Shown here: one piece after another, positions 9,601 to 16,663 of the stretch
Layout: every line of letters begins with the position of its first letter
How positions within the stretch are numbered: position 1 is the first letter of the stretch
Assembly: GCF_001748285.1 (NCBI RefSeq)
Contig: NZ_BDGT01000006.1
Span: 62,001-126,000 of the forward strand
DNA: 64,000 bases
Direction of reading: 5' to 3'
From: Thermogemmatispora onikobensis
GTDB lineage: Bacteria > Chloroflexota > Ktedonobacteria > Ktedonobacterales > Ktedonobacteraceae
Translations under genes and position numbers: made by a program
Notes under the pieces: generated by a model
Told to the model about the DNA's origin: nothing
Database searches by the model: none
The model's input: only the letters and a program-made list of their open reading frames with translations

Positions 9601-10209
9601 AGATGGGCAGCGGCCAGACAGGCACTGACGCGGGGGGAAGAAGAGAACGCTCAGCAGGCATTGCTCAGAATGGTCGAACTCTACCGGGGTGACTATGGAA
9701 GACCGTTCTATAGCGACTGGTGCCGTCAGCGACGCGACGAGCTGTGCACTGCCTATCTGGAGGCCCTGTGCCAGCTAGCGCAGATCGCCTGGAATCGTCA
9801 AGACATGGAGGCATGCATGTATTACTGGCGTAAGGCATTGGCAGTGGATAACTGCATGGAGGAGGCACACTACGGCATCATGCTGTGCTATATGGCACAG
9901 GGCAAACGCAGTGCCGCGCTACGCCAGTACCAACTCTGCAAAAAGATTCTGCAGCAGGAGCTGTGCGTAAAGCCTGGATCATTGTTACAAGAGCTGTACC
10001 GGAGACTCAGCAGCACCGCCGAATCTGCTCAGATGAGACAGATGGCACCAGGCAAATTAAGCGGGCTCTCTGGCTTCCTCCAGAGCCAGGCAGGGGATAA
10101 CACTGACAAGGTATCCATACATAGGACGCCTGCGCAGGCGGAGAGGAAGATGGAGAGAGAATGGAGAGAGGAGGAGCAGTATGCTCCTGAAAGAGGGAAG
10201 GGACAGTGA
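6682..10209 (+). CDS. SARP/BTAD-type transcriptional activator with NTPase and TPRs
   Basis: A 1175-residue one-protein regulator. Residues 53-61 (APAGYGKTT) are a Walker A in an N-terminal MalT/STAND-like ATPase; about residues 330-850 are helical TPR-like repeats (YERAMYHALEA, EYAQALQLCQQ, LAEAEAVLQQALA); from ~870 a winged-helix SARP DNA-binding domain (MSAMELFFFLLDSDRPLSREQVIAALWPE, in part) precedes a BTAD domain (~960-1110, ending ALRQYQLCKKILQQEL). SARP regulators commonly activate secondary-metabolite genes; here the next genes downstream are the putative RiPP cluster, so pathway control is a reasonable inference. The ATG at 6682 follows AGGAGGAGGAAAACC. An upstream in-frame ATG (6565) would add an arginine-rich, implausible extension. 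Confidence 0.85.
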   Translation: MQERDLQKKISAPMLPARILHRQRLVAYLEAATGWTQKKDGSKARYQLVSLCAPAGYGKTTLLADFACSTSLPCCWYFLEQEDGNWAVFLRTLLKSLQNLFPSLCELEPLFTNLLCDAGATSAYIYQPALDALGQALAEVARQGFAIFLCNYAEVSAHAPLAQLLHYLLKRLPPSATLVLESRVTLGPSFAPLFAQQQICTMNKALLRFTAREIVELARLQGLSGLSEEEAERLAHDFDGWITGILLATRLGEQAVPDPDEFGIPERTKPWHQHGALAEQRRAHLFSYLLDEVFSHKPEIRNFIRLACILQGMYPDLCDALLETDKAREWLAYMEQQGLFVTSHLDRGQFLYTCLPVIRELFREQLRLNDPERFYALHRRAAQLWQDRGNYERAMYHALEARAYELAGDILITYARLLLQQGQIDIIMRWLDALPARLLEQHPQLLTIRVHVLLENGQCQEALSLLERALALLSEIESTSTHASQKKVAFLAEIHLLHSSALFQQGEYAQALQLCQQVLLLLPEQEGELRAAAEMRLGVCACLQGDFAAGITYLQQALCTLSHQPSLKLAVAVHSALANTYYLVNKLDLAEHHLLCAIGPCEQARNIRGVINNRILQGLILARRGALAEAEAVLQQALALARSTPGYRRGEAYALGNLGSLALVQGHSRQALAYCQEALELACHYGNRSLCNSIYSTMALAYLLLGDQISARHFVEAIRIGGSSGAQGSYEWAWSRLTAGLVYLYQGCYEQACTSLTEVVALLRKTDLRQEQLLAMLRLAACQLACQRLSEAVELLVEVGKLLEESSTDKRLVLGEMERLVELRTLVEREPELEHLRTLLDIEKVPEQDAPATQRGAGITVIEEPRAKLKILAFGEPVVLVEGRPIKKWRRMSAMELFFFLLDSDRPLSREQVIAALWPEDCEQVDKAFHMSLYYLRKALGKACVVFSVDGYSLNLAACYRGSIWYDVREFQERWAAARQALTRGEEENAQQALLRMVELYRGDYGRPFYSDWCRQRRDELCTAYLEALCQLAQIAWNRQDMEACMYYWRKALAVDNCMEEAHYGIMLCYMAQGKRSAALRQYQLCKKILQQELCVKPGSLLQELYRRLSSTAESAQMRQMAPGKLSGLSGFLQSQAGDNTDKVSIHRTPAQAERKMEREWREEEQYAPERGKGQ

Positions 10210-10567
10210 GAAATAGGGGAGGCAACATACGCAGACTGAGATCCTGTGCTTGATAGGAGAAAGAGCATGCTGACGAGCAATGGAGACCCCGTCTGGCCTT
10301 AAGTTCTCACGGAGCTTCTGTATCTACTGCGGCCATAGCTTATGAGCTGATCCCTGGCAGTGAAGGTCTTCCAGGTCCAAGGAACAATAACAGGAAAACA
10401 CCTGAATCGCTCGATGAATCTGCTATGAAAAGATTCTGCTGGTGAGAGGCAGTGTCACACTTCGCATGAAGATTAGCCTGTTCCAGGGCCATACTCAGCT
10501 CGATGCACTAATGCAGATTCTACGAGTGATGAAGCGTTTTGCAGATTTTAAGGAACAAGGAGGCCAT

Positions 10568-11026
10568 TTGAGGAAGGCGATAGTGGCACGGAAGGTGCCA
10601 GATGAGCGGAAGACCGGTACTGCTATCCTCTCGGCTCAGCAATTGCGCTGGCGCGAGAGCGTGGCCTTCGACGCGGATCTGACCGTGGTGTTTGAACCCA
10701 GGCAGCTCTATGAGTTTAACACCCGGCTGTGAAGCGATCCGACCTGGCTGAGGGCACTACAGGAGCGACCGGATGAGCTGCTGGCCGCCTTCGGGCTGGC
10801 GAAGGCAGTGGCCTTGCTGCCCAAGGACACGGTGCTGGAGAACCGCCGGCTTACCGCTGAGGAGCTGGCCGCCATGCGCCAGATCATGGCTGCCGCCAGC
10901 CAGCAGGAGCTGTTCCTTCAAGCTCAAAAGGCACTGGGAACAGCTCTCAAGGACGACGGCTATGGTTTGCCACTCCTTGTAAGCCCAACAATTATCGCAG
11001 TCATTATGATCACCCTGCTGTGGTGA
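10568..11026 (+). pseudogene. Precursor-peptide copy 1, interrupted by in-frame TGA
   Basis: First of four homologous genes. A TTG start five bases after AAGGAGG opens a frame of 152 codons aligning end to end with copies 2 and 3 (DERKTGTAILSAQQLRWRES; ERPDELLAAFGLAKAVALLP; TVLENRRLTAEELAAMRQIM). At 10730-10732 the tryptophan codon TGG of the other copies is TGA; the frame continues intact beyond it to KDDGYGLP and a hydrophobic tail (LLVSPTIIAVIMITLLW). One point mutation thus separates it from a full gene. It may be dead, read through at low level, or split. The preceding 350 bases (10210-10567) contain no other gene that I can see. Confidence 0.65.
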
Positions 11027-11059
11027 GATTCTCCCCAAAGAAAAAAAGGAGGCTGTTCA

Positions 11060-11512
11060 ATGAACGCGACAGAAGCACGGAAAGCTCTGGATGAGCGGAA
11101 GACCGGTACTGCTATCCTCTCGGCTCAGCAATTGCGCTGGCGCGAGAGCGTCGCCTTCGACACGGATCTGGCGGTGGCGTTTGAACCCGCGCAGCTCTAT
11201 GAGTTTAACGCCCGGCTGTGGAGCGATCCGACCTGGCTGAGGGCACTGCAGGAGCGACCGGATGAGCTGCTGGAAGCCTTCGGGCTGGCGAAGGCAGTGG
11301 CTTTGCTGCCCGAGGACACGGTGCTGGAGAACCGCCGGCTTACAGATGAGGAGCTGGCCGCCATGCGCCAGATCATGGGAATCGCTAACGAGCGGGGCCT
11401 GCTCTCCCAGGAGGCACTGGAGGGAATGCTTAACCAGGATGGCTATGGTCTGCCAGCAGTCGCAGTTCTGATTCTCCTCCTGGTTGTAGTTGTGTGCATT
11501 TGCGTTGCCTAA
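11060..11512 (+). CDS. Putative RiPP precursor, copy 2 (NHLP-like leader)
   Basis: 150 residues. The N-terminal ~120 residues are almost identical to copies 1 and 3, including at the DNA level, and contain 'LWSDPTWLRALQERPDELLEAFGL' (read in parts) then 'LPEDTVLENR', which has the shape of the nitrile-hydratase-like leader (NHLP) of proteusin-type precursors. After the conserved QDGYGLP the tail is unique and very hydrophobic (AVAVLILLLVVVVCICVA, two Cys). A conserved leader joined to a divergent core is the hallmark of RiPP families. Strong ribosome binding site (AAAAAAAGGAGG). The adjacent radical SAM enzyme is the likely modifier. An alternative is a small membrane-anchored protein family of unrelated function. 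Confidence 0.7.
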   Translation: MNATEARKALDERKTGTAILSAQQLRWRESVAFDTDLAVAFEPAQLYEFNARLWSDPTWLRALQERPDELLEAFGLAKAVALLPEDTVLENRRLTDEELAAMRQIMGIANERGLLSQEALEGMLNQDGYGLPAVAVLILLLVVVVCICVA

Positions 11513-11558
11513 GCATGCTAGCTCAGCAGCCTGACTTTCAATCGTGGAGAGGACTGAC

Positions 11559-12023
11559 ATGTTAAACGCGACAGAAGCACGGAAAGCTCTGGATGAGCGG
11601 AAGACCGGTACTGCCATCCTCTCGGCTCAGCAATTGCGCTGGCGCGAGAGCGTCGCCTTCGACACGGATCTGACCGTGACGTTTGAACCCATGCAGCTCT
11701 ATGAGTTTAACACCCGGCTGTGGAGCGATCCGACCCGGCTGAGGGCACTGCAGGAGCGACCGGACGAGCTGCTGGAAGCCTTCGGGCTGGCGAAGGCAGT
11801 GGCCTTGCTGCCCGAGGACACGGTGCTGGAGAACCGCCGGCTTACTGCTGAGGAGCTGGCCGCCATGCGCCAGATCCTGCTGGCCGCCAGTGAGCGGGGC
11901 CTGCTCTCTCAGGAAGCGCTAGAGCTGGCCCTCAGTGATGAGGGCTACGGCTTGCCTGCAGTTGCCGCTCTCGCTTTGGCAGTAGCCATTGCTGTTTATC
12001 TCTGGGTGTATCTCTGGGGATAG
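11559..12023 (+). CDS. Putative RiPP precursor, copy 3 (NHLP-like leader)
   Basis: 154 residues, starting MLNATEARKALDERKTGTA. It is near-identical to copy 2 through the leader, with the same SAQQLRWRESVAFDTDLT segment and 'LLEAFGLAKAVALLPEDT'. The region before the tail reads GLLSQEALELALSDEGYGLP and the tail AVAALALAVAIAVYLWVYLWG, aromatic-rich and different from the other copies. The ATG at 11559 has GGAGAGG seven bases upstream; a GTG at 11544 overlaps that ribosome binding site. A terminator-like hairpin follows at 12042-12082. Confidence 0.7.
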   Translation: MLNATEARKALDERKTGTAILSAQQLRWRESVAFDTDLTVTFEPMQLYEFNTRLWSDPTRLRALQERPDELLEAFGLAKAVALLPEDTVLENRRLTAEELAAMRQILLAASERGLLSQEALELALSDEGYGLPAVAALALAVAIAVYLWVYLWG

Positions 12024-12041
12024 GCTCCATTCCAACGAGCG

Positions 12042-12082
12042 AGGGACCGGTACAGTGCTGGTTGCCTGCCCCGGTCCCTTTT
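12042..12082 (+). terminator. Terminator or attenuator between precursor copies 3 and 4
   Basis: AGGGACCGG (12042-12050) pairs with CCGGTCCCT (12071-12079) followed by TTT, with a 20-base loop. Placed between the abundant precursor genes and the biosynthetic genes, it could partially terminate transcription and set the precursor-to-enzyme ratio. Confidence 0.5.
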
Positions 12083-12122
12083 GTGAAGTGGCCTGCTGTG
12101 GCGTTGGAATCATACCCACGGC

Positions 12123-12320
12123 ATGGACCTCGAGGAGAACCGCCGGCTTACCGCTGAGGAGCTGGCCGCCAGTGAGCGGGGCCTGCTCTCCCAGGAAGCG
12201 CTAGAGCTGGCCCTCAATGATGAGGGCTACGGTTTGCCTGCAGTTGCAGTTGTCTGCGTTGCGGTCACTGTTGTTACTTGCATGTCTCTGTTTATTTTTT
12301 TGTGGCTCACGGGAGCATAG
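12123..12320 (+). CDS. Short precursor-like copy 4 lacking most of the leader
   Basis: A 65-residue frame (MDLEENRRLTAEELAASERG...) homologous to the last part of copies 1-3. It lacks the first ~95 residues and has a further 7-residue internal deletion after 'EELAA'. It keeps LNDEGYGLP and has its own tail, AVAVVCVAVTVVTCMSLF plus IFLWLTGA, with two cysteines. No good ribosome binding site precedes the ATG. Either a decayed duplicate or a leaderless substrate acted on in trans. The intact, distinct tail argues against simple decay, but expression is uncertain. Confidence 0.45.
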   Translation: MDLEENRRLTAEELAASERGLLSQEALELALNDEGYGLPAVAVVCVAVTVVTCMSLFIFLWLTGA

Positions 12321-12375
12321 GAGTTGGTGTTGTCCTGTGAGCTTACCTCCGGCTGGAAATCTGAAGGAGGGAAGC

Positions 12376-13416
12376 ATGCTTCCAAGTCTTTTTTCGATAT
12401 TTCTAGACTACAAGTGTAATTTCTGGTGTGGCCACTGCAGCGTAGGAAGCAGCCCTCGCACAGTCATGCCCATGCCACGAGAGCTTCTCCTCAAGATTAT
12501 GACCGAGCTTCGGGAAGTGCCAACGGCCAAGGTGGTTGTTTTTACTGGCGGTGAGGCGACGTTGCGCAAGCAGCTCTTGCTCGAGGGGATCTCTCTCGCC
12601 AAAGCAGGTGGCTATGTGACGCGTGTGGTCAGCAATGGTGGATGGGCGACGACGCCAGAGCGTGCCCGCGCGATGGTTCGGGACCTCAAAAGCGCCGGTC
12701 TAGACGAGCTCAATACCAGCTATGACGATTTTCATGCTCCTTTTGCATCGATAGAATGCATTGTCAATCTGGTGCGAGCTGGTCTGGAAGAGGGGCTTCG
12801 GATTGGCCTGGGGGTGATCGTGGACAAGAACGCTACCTGGGATGCGGCAGCTGTGCGACGGGCCCTCAGCGAAGGGCTAGGGATGGAGATCGCCGAGATC
12901 GAAAAACGGGTGACAATTCTGGAGGACTATCCAACCCCTACTGGCTCAGGGGAACAGTTGGATGTGAACGGCCTGGATGCGGGAGACAAGCTCAACATGG
13001 GCTGTCCAGAAGTGCTCAAGACTGTCTCCCTGCACCCGAATGGTATGGTCAAGGCTTGCTGTGGGCATGCGATGTTCTACGCTCAGGATTTAACCTTGGG
13101 CAATCTGAACGAAGAGCGCCTGATTGATATTCTTACGCGAAGTCAGCAGAATCTCGTCTACTGGTGGCTTCATATGTTAGGTCCGAAGCGCATTCTTGAT
13201 AAGCTCGGCGTAGAGGGGACCTATACCAGCATCTGTCATGCCTGCCAGGCGCTGCTTGCTGACCATCGGCAGGCAATGCTGGAGTACTTGAAAGCCCACC
13301 GTGATGAGGTACTCCTGCAGGATGTTGTGCTTGGCGATAGCCTGAAGCGCGTTTCGACGATTGTCCTCAAGCGGAAAGAAGAGATTCTTGCCCAAATGAG
13401 AAGGCTGGAGTCATGA
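12376..13416 (+). CDS. Radical SAM/SPASM peptide-modifying enzyme
   Basis: 346 residues. The radical SAM [4Fe-4S] motif CxxxCxxC is at Cys14, Cys18 and Cys21 (KCNFWCGHC), followed by a glycine-rich SAM-binding 'FTGGEATL'. The C-terminal part has SPASM-like cysteines: Cys210 (MGCPEV), Cys228-Cys229 (KACCGH), then 'LTLGNLNEE' and Cys287/Cys290 (CHACQ), expected to bind auxiliary clusters. A 'YDDFHAPF' motif lies mid-protein. Its position between precursor genes and transporters points to modification of the precursor tails (thioether, C-C crosslink or epimerisation; chemistry not predictable). The start at 12376 has GAAGGAGGGAAGC upstream. The stop overlaps the next start as ATGA. Confidence 0.85.
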   Translation: MLPSLFSIFLDYKCNFWCGHCSVGSSPRTVMPMPRELLLKIMTELREVPTAKVVVFTGGEATLRKQLLLEGISLAKAGGYVTRVVSNGGWATTPERARAMVRDLKSAGLDELNTSYDDFHAPFASIECIVNLVRAGLEEGLRIGLGVIVDKNATWDAAAVRRALSEGLGMEIAEIEKRVTILEDYPTPTGSGEQLDVNGLDAGDKLNMGCPEVLKTVSLHPNGMVKACCGHAMFYAQDLTLGNLNEERLIDILTRSQQNLVYWWLHMLGPKRILDKLGVEGTYTSICHACQALLADHRQAMLEYLKAHRDEVLLQDVVLGDSLKRVSTIVLKRKEEILAQMRRLES

Positions 13417-14324
13417 GCACCATTGCATTAGAATCCGTCACGGCTGGCTATGGACAGTCACTCGTCCTCCACGAGATCAATCTGGCCTTCGATTCAGGTT
13501 TTCATGTGATCCTGGGAAGCAATGGAGCGGGCAAGACAACACTGTTCCGTGTCGGGGTGGGTATTCTCCCACCCCGCGCAGGCATAGTTTCTGTCCTGGG
13601 GTATGAACCGCATCGAGACAGTGAAGTCAAGCGTCTGATCGGCTACCTCCCGCATCGCCCTTCCCTCTCGGCAGCGCTCAGCGTGCGAGATAACCTGGAA
13701 TTCTGGGGGCAAGTGCTCCGGCTTCCTTCCGCCCAGCGGCGGTCACGGATCGACCAGGTGGTCGCTGATTTGGAACTGAGTGATCTCCTATCCAAGCCAG
13801 CAGCTTCCTTGAGTAGAGGCCAGGCGCAGCGGGTAGCTATTGCTCGTGCTCTGCTCGGCGCTCCACAGGTGCTCTTTCTGGACGAGCCGACGACGGGTCT
13901 CGATCCATTGGCAGCACGTTCCTTGCGCGAGCTACTCAAGGGGTTGGCTCGGGCAGACAAAACGATCATTTATTCAACACATAATCTCTATGAGGCAGCT
14001 GAGCTGGCTGATGATGTGACCTTGATTGCGGCTGGTCGGGTAGTAGATCGTGGCTCCGTAGAAGCGTTGCACCAGCGTCATGCTCGTGCGCAGCGAGTCT
14101 GTCTGACAGTCGAGGGAGATCCGCGAACCATCCTGAGCGACCTGGGGTATGAAGCGGTACCAGACAGGGAGCAGTGGATTGTAGATCTTTCGGACCGGGC
14201 GGAGCGCAGTCGCATCGTGGCAGCGCTGGTGCAGGCGGGACTTCCTGTCCTTGAGGTACGGGAGCTGGGCAGTCCTCTTGAGGCAGTCTATGAAGACCTG
14301 GAGAGCGGAGGTCAACGTGTCTGA
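13413..14324 (+). CDS. ABC transporter ATP-binding protein
   Basis: 303 residues with Walker A GSNGAGKTT, signature LSRGQAQR, Walker B VLFLDEPTTGLDP and an H-loop histidine in 'IIYSTHNLYEA'. The C-terminal ~80 residues form an accessory domain as in CcmA/ABC-2-type exporters. It overlaps the radical SAM gene by four bases and the following permease by eight, so translation is coupled and it forms one exporter with that permease. Likely substrate: the modified peptide or its protective efflux (inference). Confidence 0.9.
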   Translation: MSTIALESVTAGYGQSLVLHEINLAFDSGFHVILGSNGAGKTTLFRVGVGILPPRAGIVSVLGYEPHRDSEVKRLIGYLPHRPSLSAALSVRDNLEFWGQVLRLPSAQRRSRIDQVVADLELSDLLSKPAASLSRGQAQRVAIARALLGAPQVLFLDEPTTGLDPLAARSLRELLKGLARADKTIIYSTHNLYEAAELADDVTLIAAGRVVDRGSVEALHQRHARAQRVCLTVEGDPRTILSDLGYEAVPDREQWIVDLSDRAERSRIVAALVQAGLPVLEVRELGSPLEAVYEDLESGGQRV

Positions 14325-15186
14325 GTTAGAGCACGAGGTTTTCTCTGACGAGGATGCCGATCTTCTGGAGGCATCCAGTGGCCTGGATCGGGTGCTGCAG
14401 CTTACCGGGGCGTTATTATGGCGTGGGCGGCGCGAGCAGGGCGTGCGCTTGCTGGTGATTCCTCTCGCATTTGCTCTTTTTTTCCTCCTGCTTTGCCTGG
14501 TCACTCTGTATTTCCCCGGGCTGCTAACACCGCTTTCACGTTTCGCTATTCAGGCGCAGGCCCAGGCCTACTTTGGAGCGACGGTGCATGGCAATGCGGG
14601 CTTGGCTATGGCTTTGCTCCTCATTCAGGGGCCCTATCTCATTGCCCTGTTCGCGGCCTTCATGGGTGCGACCCTGGCTCAAAACCTCGTTGGAACTGAG
14701 GCCGCTCGTGGCGGGCTAGAGCTGCTGCTGAGTTCCGCCTATCGCGTGCAAGAAGTCTTTGTGGCCTTCCTTCTGGCTTCCTTTGTCCTGACCATCTGCC
14801 AATGGGCGATTCTTGCCCTAGGAACGCTCGGCGCAGCGGCGACTGTTCTGGCCCTACTGCGAATCGCTTTCACGCTGCAGGCCCGCTACATTGCCCTTGC
14901 CGTTGCCGTGCCATTGCCTATTGCCCTCTGGGCAAACCTGGGGGCCCTCTTTCTGGGTATGGCTTTTCCGCGGTTAACCCAGATCCGTACTGGCAGCACG
15001 ACCAACTTGATGCAATTGCTCGCTGCACTGCCAGCCCTGGCGCTGCTGATCCTGATTAATATTCGCCCGGATCTCAATGCCGGATTAGTTGCAGCGATTG
15101 CCCTGGGAGTAGGTCTTGCCGGATCTCTCGTCAGCGCCGTGCTGCTGCGGGTCCGTTTTCGACCAGAGTTCGTGCTTGAGGCCTGA
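14317..15186 (+). CDS. ABC-2-type permease
   Basis: 289 residues with about six transmembrane helices (LLVIPLAFALFFLLLCL, LLIQGPYLIALFAAFMGA, VAFLLASFVLTICQWAIL and so on), a cytosolic N-terminus of about 45 residues rich in Glu/Asp, and the long second loop of ABC-2 exporters. The GTG at 14317 is chosen because GGAGG lies just upstream and overlaps the ATPase stop by eight bases; the long upstream open frame is inside the ATPase gene. Partner of the preceding ATPase. About 275 bases without a gene follow. Confidence 0.8.
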   Translation: MSELEHEVFSDEDADLLEASSGLDRVLQLTGALLWRGRREQGVRLLVIPLAFALFFLLLCLVTLYFPGLLTPLSRFAIQAQAQAYFGATVHGNAGLAMALLLIQGPYLIALFAAFMGATLAQNLVGTEAARGGLELLLSSAYRVQEVFVAFLLASFVLTICQWAILALGTLGAAATVLALLRIAFTLQARYIALAVAVPLPIALWANLGALFLGMAFPRLTQIRTGSTTNLMQLLAALPALALLILINIRPDLNAGLVAAIALGVGLAGSLVSAVLLRVRFRPEFVLEA

Positions 15187-15462
15187 GTGAGAAAGGTGAT
15201 GGGGCAGGAAGCGACTGCTCCCGGCTCGTGCCACAACGAGGGAGAGCATCGTGGTTCCCCCCATGCCCTCGCGCGGGGTGCCGGTGCTTCTCTGAGGAAC
15301 TGCTGGAGAGGCACCTGGCTGGAACAACCGCGATGCTCTCTGGTGACAGGATTTCTTCAGCAGTGAGATGTTCCGCTGTCCTACCTGGCAAGGGCGATAT
15401 GGACCCACGGACAGCGAAAACTTGCAGCTATGGTGAATTTGAGAGAGGGGAAGAAAGAAACA

Positions 15463-15696
15463 ATGCTGTTACCGCTGTCAAGTCTGATGACCCATACGCA
15501 AAGTACGGCCCCCGTCGGCTTGCTATGGCCTCTCTTGGCTTTGGACCTCATTCTGATTGCGATCGCGCTAGTGGACCTGATCCGGCGAGATCCGCGCACC
15601 GTGCGTGGCAAGAAGATCATCTGGGCTCTGATCATCCTTTTCATCAGTACCCTCGGCCCTATCTGCTACTTTGTCCTGGGGCGTAAGGAGGTCTAA
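15463..15696 (+). CDS. PLDc_N-domain small membrane protein (YxlE-like)
   Basis: About 77 residues with two hydrophobic helices (LLWPLLALDLILIAIALVDL and IIWALIILFISTLGPICYFV) and the closing 'YFVLGRKE', the recognisable end of the PLDc_N (phospholipase D-nuclease N-terminal) family. In Bacillus subtilis the same order, yxlE (PLDc_N), yxlF (ATPase) and yxlG (permease), occurs in the sigY operon linked to bacteriocin-type immunity. Here it directly precedes an ATPase and a permease, so a self-immunity role is inferred. An alternative ATG at 15430 lacks a ribosome binding site. Confidence 0.7.
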   Translation: MLLPLSSLMTHTQSTAPVGLLWPLLALDLILIAIALVDLIRRDPRTVRGKKIIWALIILFISTLGPICYFVLGRKEV

Positions 15697-15697
15697 G

Positions 15698-16663
15698 ATG
15701 GCCGCTCCTGGCGAGGCGATCATCCGGTGTGAAGGTCTGCGCAAGACCTATGGATCGGTTGAAGCTCTCAAAGGGTTAAATTTGACGGTTTATCCTCACA
15801 GCATCTTTGGCCTCCTCGGCCCCAATGGCGCAGGTAAGAGCACTGCCATCAAGCTGCTCACGCGCCAGATCAGGCCCACCAGTGGTCAGGCCTGGGTGGC
15901 TGGAGCGTCAATCACTAGCGCGAAAGCTGATGTGCGAGCTCGCATCGGCTATCTCAGTGAGCAGCCTGCTCTCTACACGTGGATGAGTGGCCAGGAATTC
16001 CTGGATTTCACTGGCGAACTGTTTGGGTTGAGTGCTAGAGACCGACGGCGCCGACGTGACGAGCTGCTTGAGCTGGTCGGCCTGACCGCTGCTGCCAGGC
16101 GCAGAATTGGCAGCTACTCCAATGGGATGCGCCAGCGTCTGGGCATCGCTCAGGCGTTAGTGAATCGTCCGGAGGTCCTTTTTCTAGATGAACCTGTGTC
16201 TGCGCTGGACCCAATTGGTCGCAAGGAAATCCTGGAGCTTTTTCAACGCCTCAAAGGCGAAGCCACTGTCTTCTTCTCCTCGCACGTGCTGGCCGACGTC
16301 GATCGCATCTGCGACGCTGTGGCAGTCCTCAATCGCGGCGAGCTGCTCGTGCAGGCTTCGATCGCTGAACTGAAGGAGCGCTACGCTCCGCCGATGATCT
16401 CGGTTGAGCTGGAATGTGCGACTGAAGATCTCCAACGTCTGCTGGCCCGGGAACCCTGGGTCCAGCACATCACTGTCAGTGGAAGCAGAGCGACTATCTT
16501 GGTGAGAGACCTGGCAACCGCTAAACGTGCTTTGCCAGCCCTACTGGTCAATGCTGGTTTGCCGCTGCTGCGCTATGAGGTGACGCAGCCCACGCTTGAA
16601 GATGTGTTCCTTCGCCTTGTGGGGAAAGTAGACAATCTGTCAGGAACTGGGGAGGGAGCATGA
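15698..16663 (+). CDS. ABC transporter ATP-binding protein (YxlF-like)
   Basis: 321 residues with Walker A GPNGAGKST, signature YSNGMRQRL (the variant typical of ABC-2 exporters), Walker B VLFLDEPVSALDP and 'VFFSSHVLADVDRI'. It opens with MAAPGEAIIRCEGLRKTYG and ends in an accessory alpha/beta domain closing in 'TLEDVFLRLVG'. The ATG at 15698 follows AAGGAGG, one base after the stop of the PLDc_N gene. It overlaps the following permease by four bases (ATGA). Probably part of the export or immunity arm of the RiPP locus. Confidence 0.9.
   Translation: MAAPGEAIIRCEGLRKTYGSVEALKGLNLTVYPHSIFGLLGPNGAGKSTAIKLLTRQIRPTSGQAWVAGASITSAKADVRARIGYLSEQPALYTWMSGQEFLDFTGELFGLSARDRRRRRDELLELVGLTAAARRRIGSYSNGMRQRLGIAQALVNRPEVLFLDEPVSALDPIGRKEILELFQRLKGEATVFFSSHVLADVDRICDAVAVLNRGELLVQASIAELKERYAPPMISVELECATEDLQRLLAREPWVQHITVSGSRATILVRDLATAKRALPALLVNAGLPLLRYEVTQPTLEDVFLRLVGKVDNLSGTGEGA

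Noticed and set aside
10730-10732. Selenocysteine at the TGA of precursor copy 1
   Set aside because: The homologous position is tryptophan in the other copies and no SECIS-like hairpin was evident directly after the codon; nonsense mutation is simpler.
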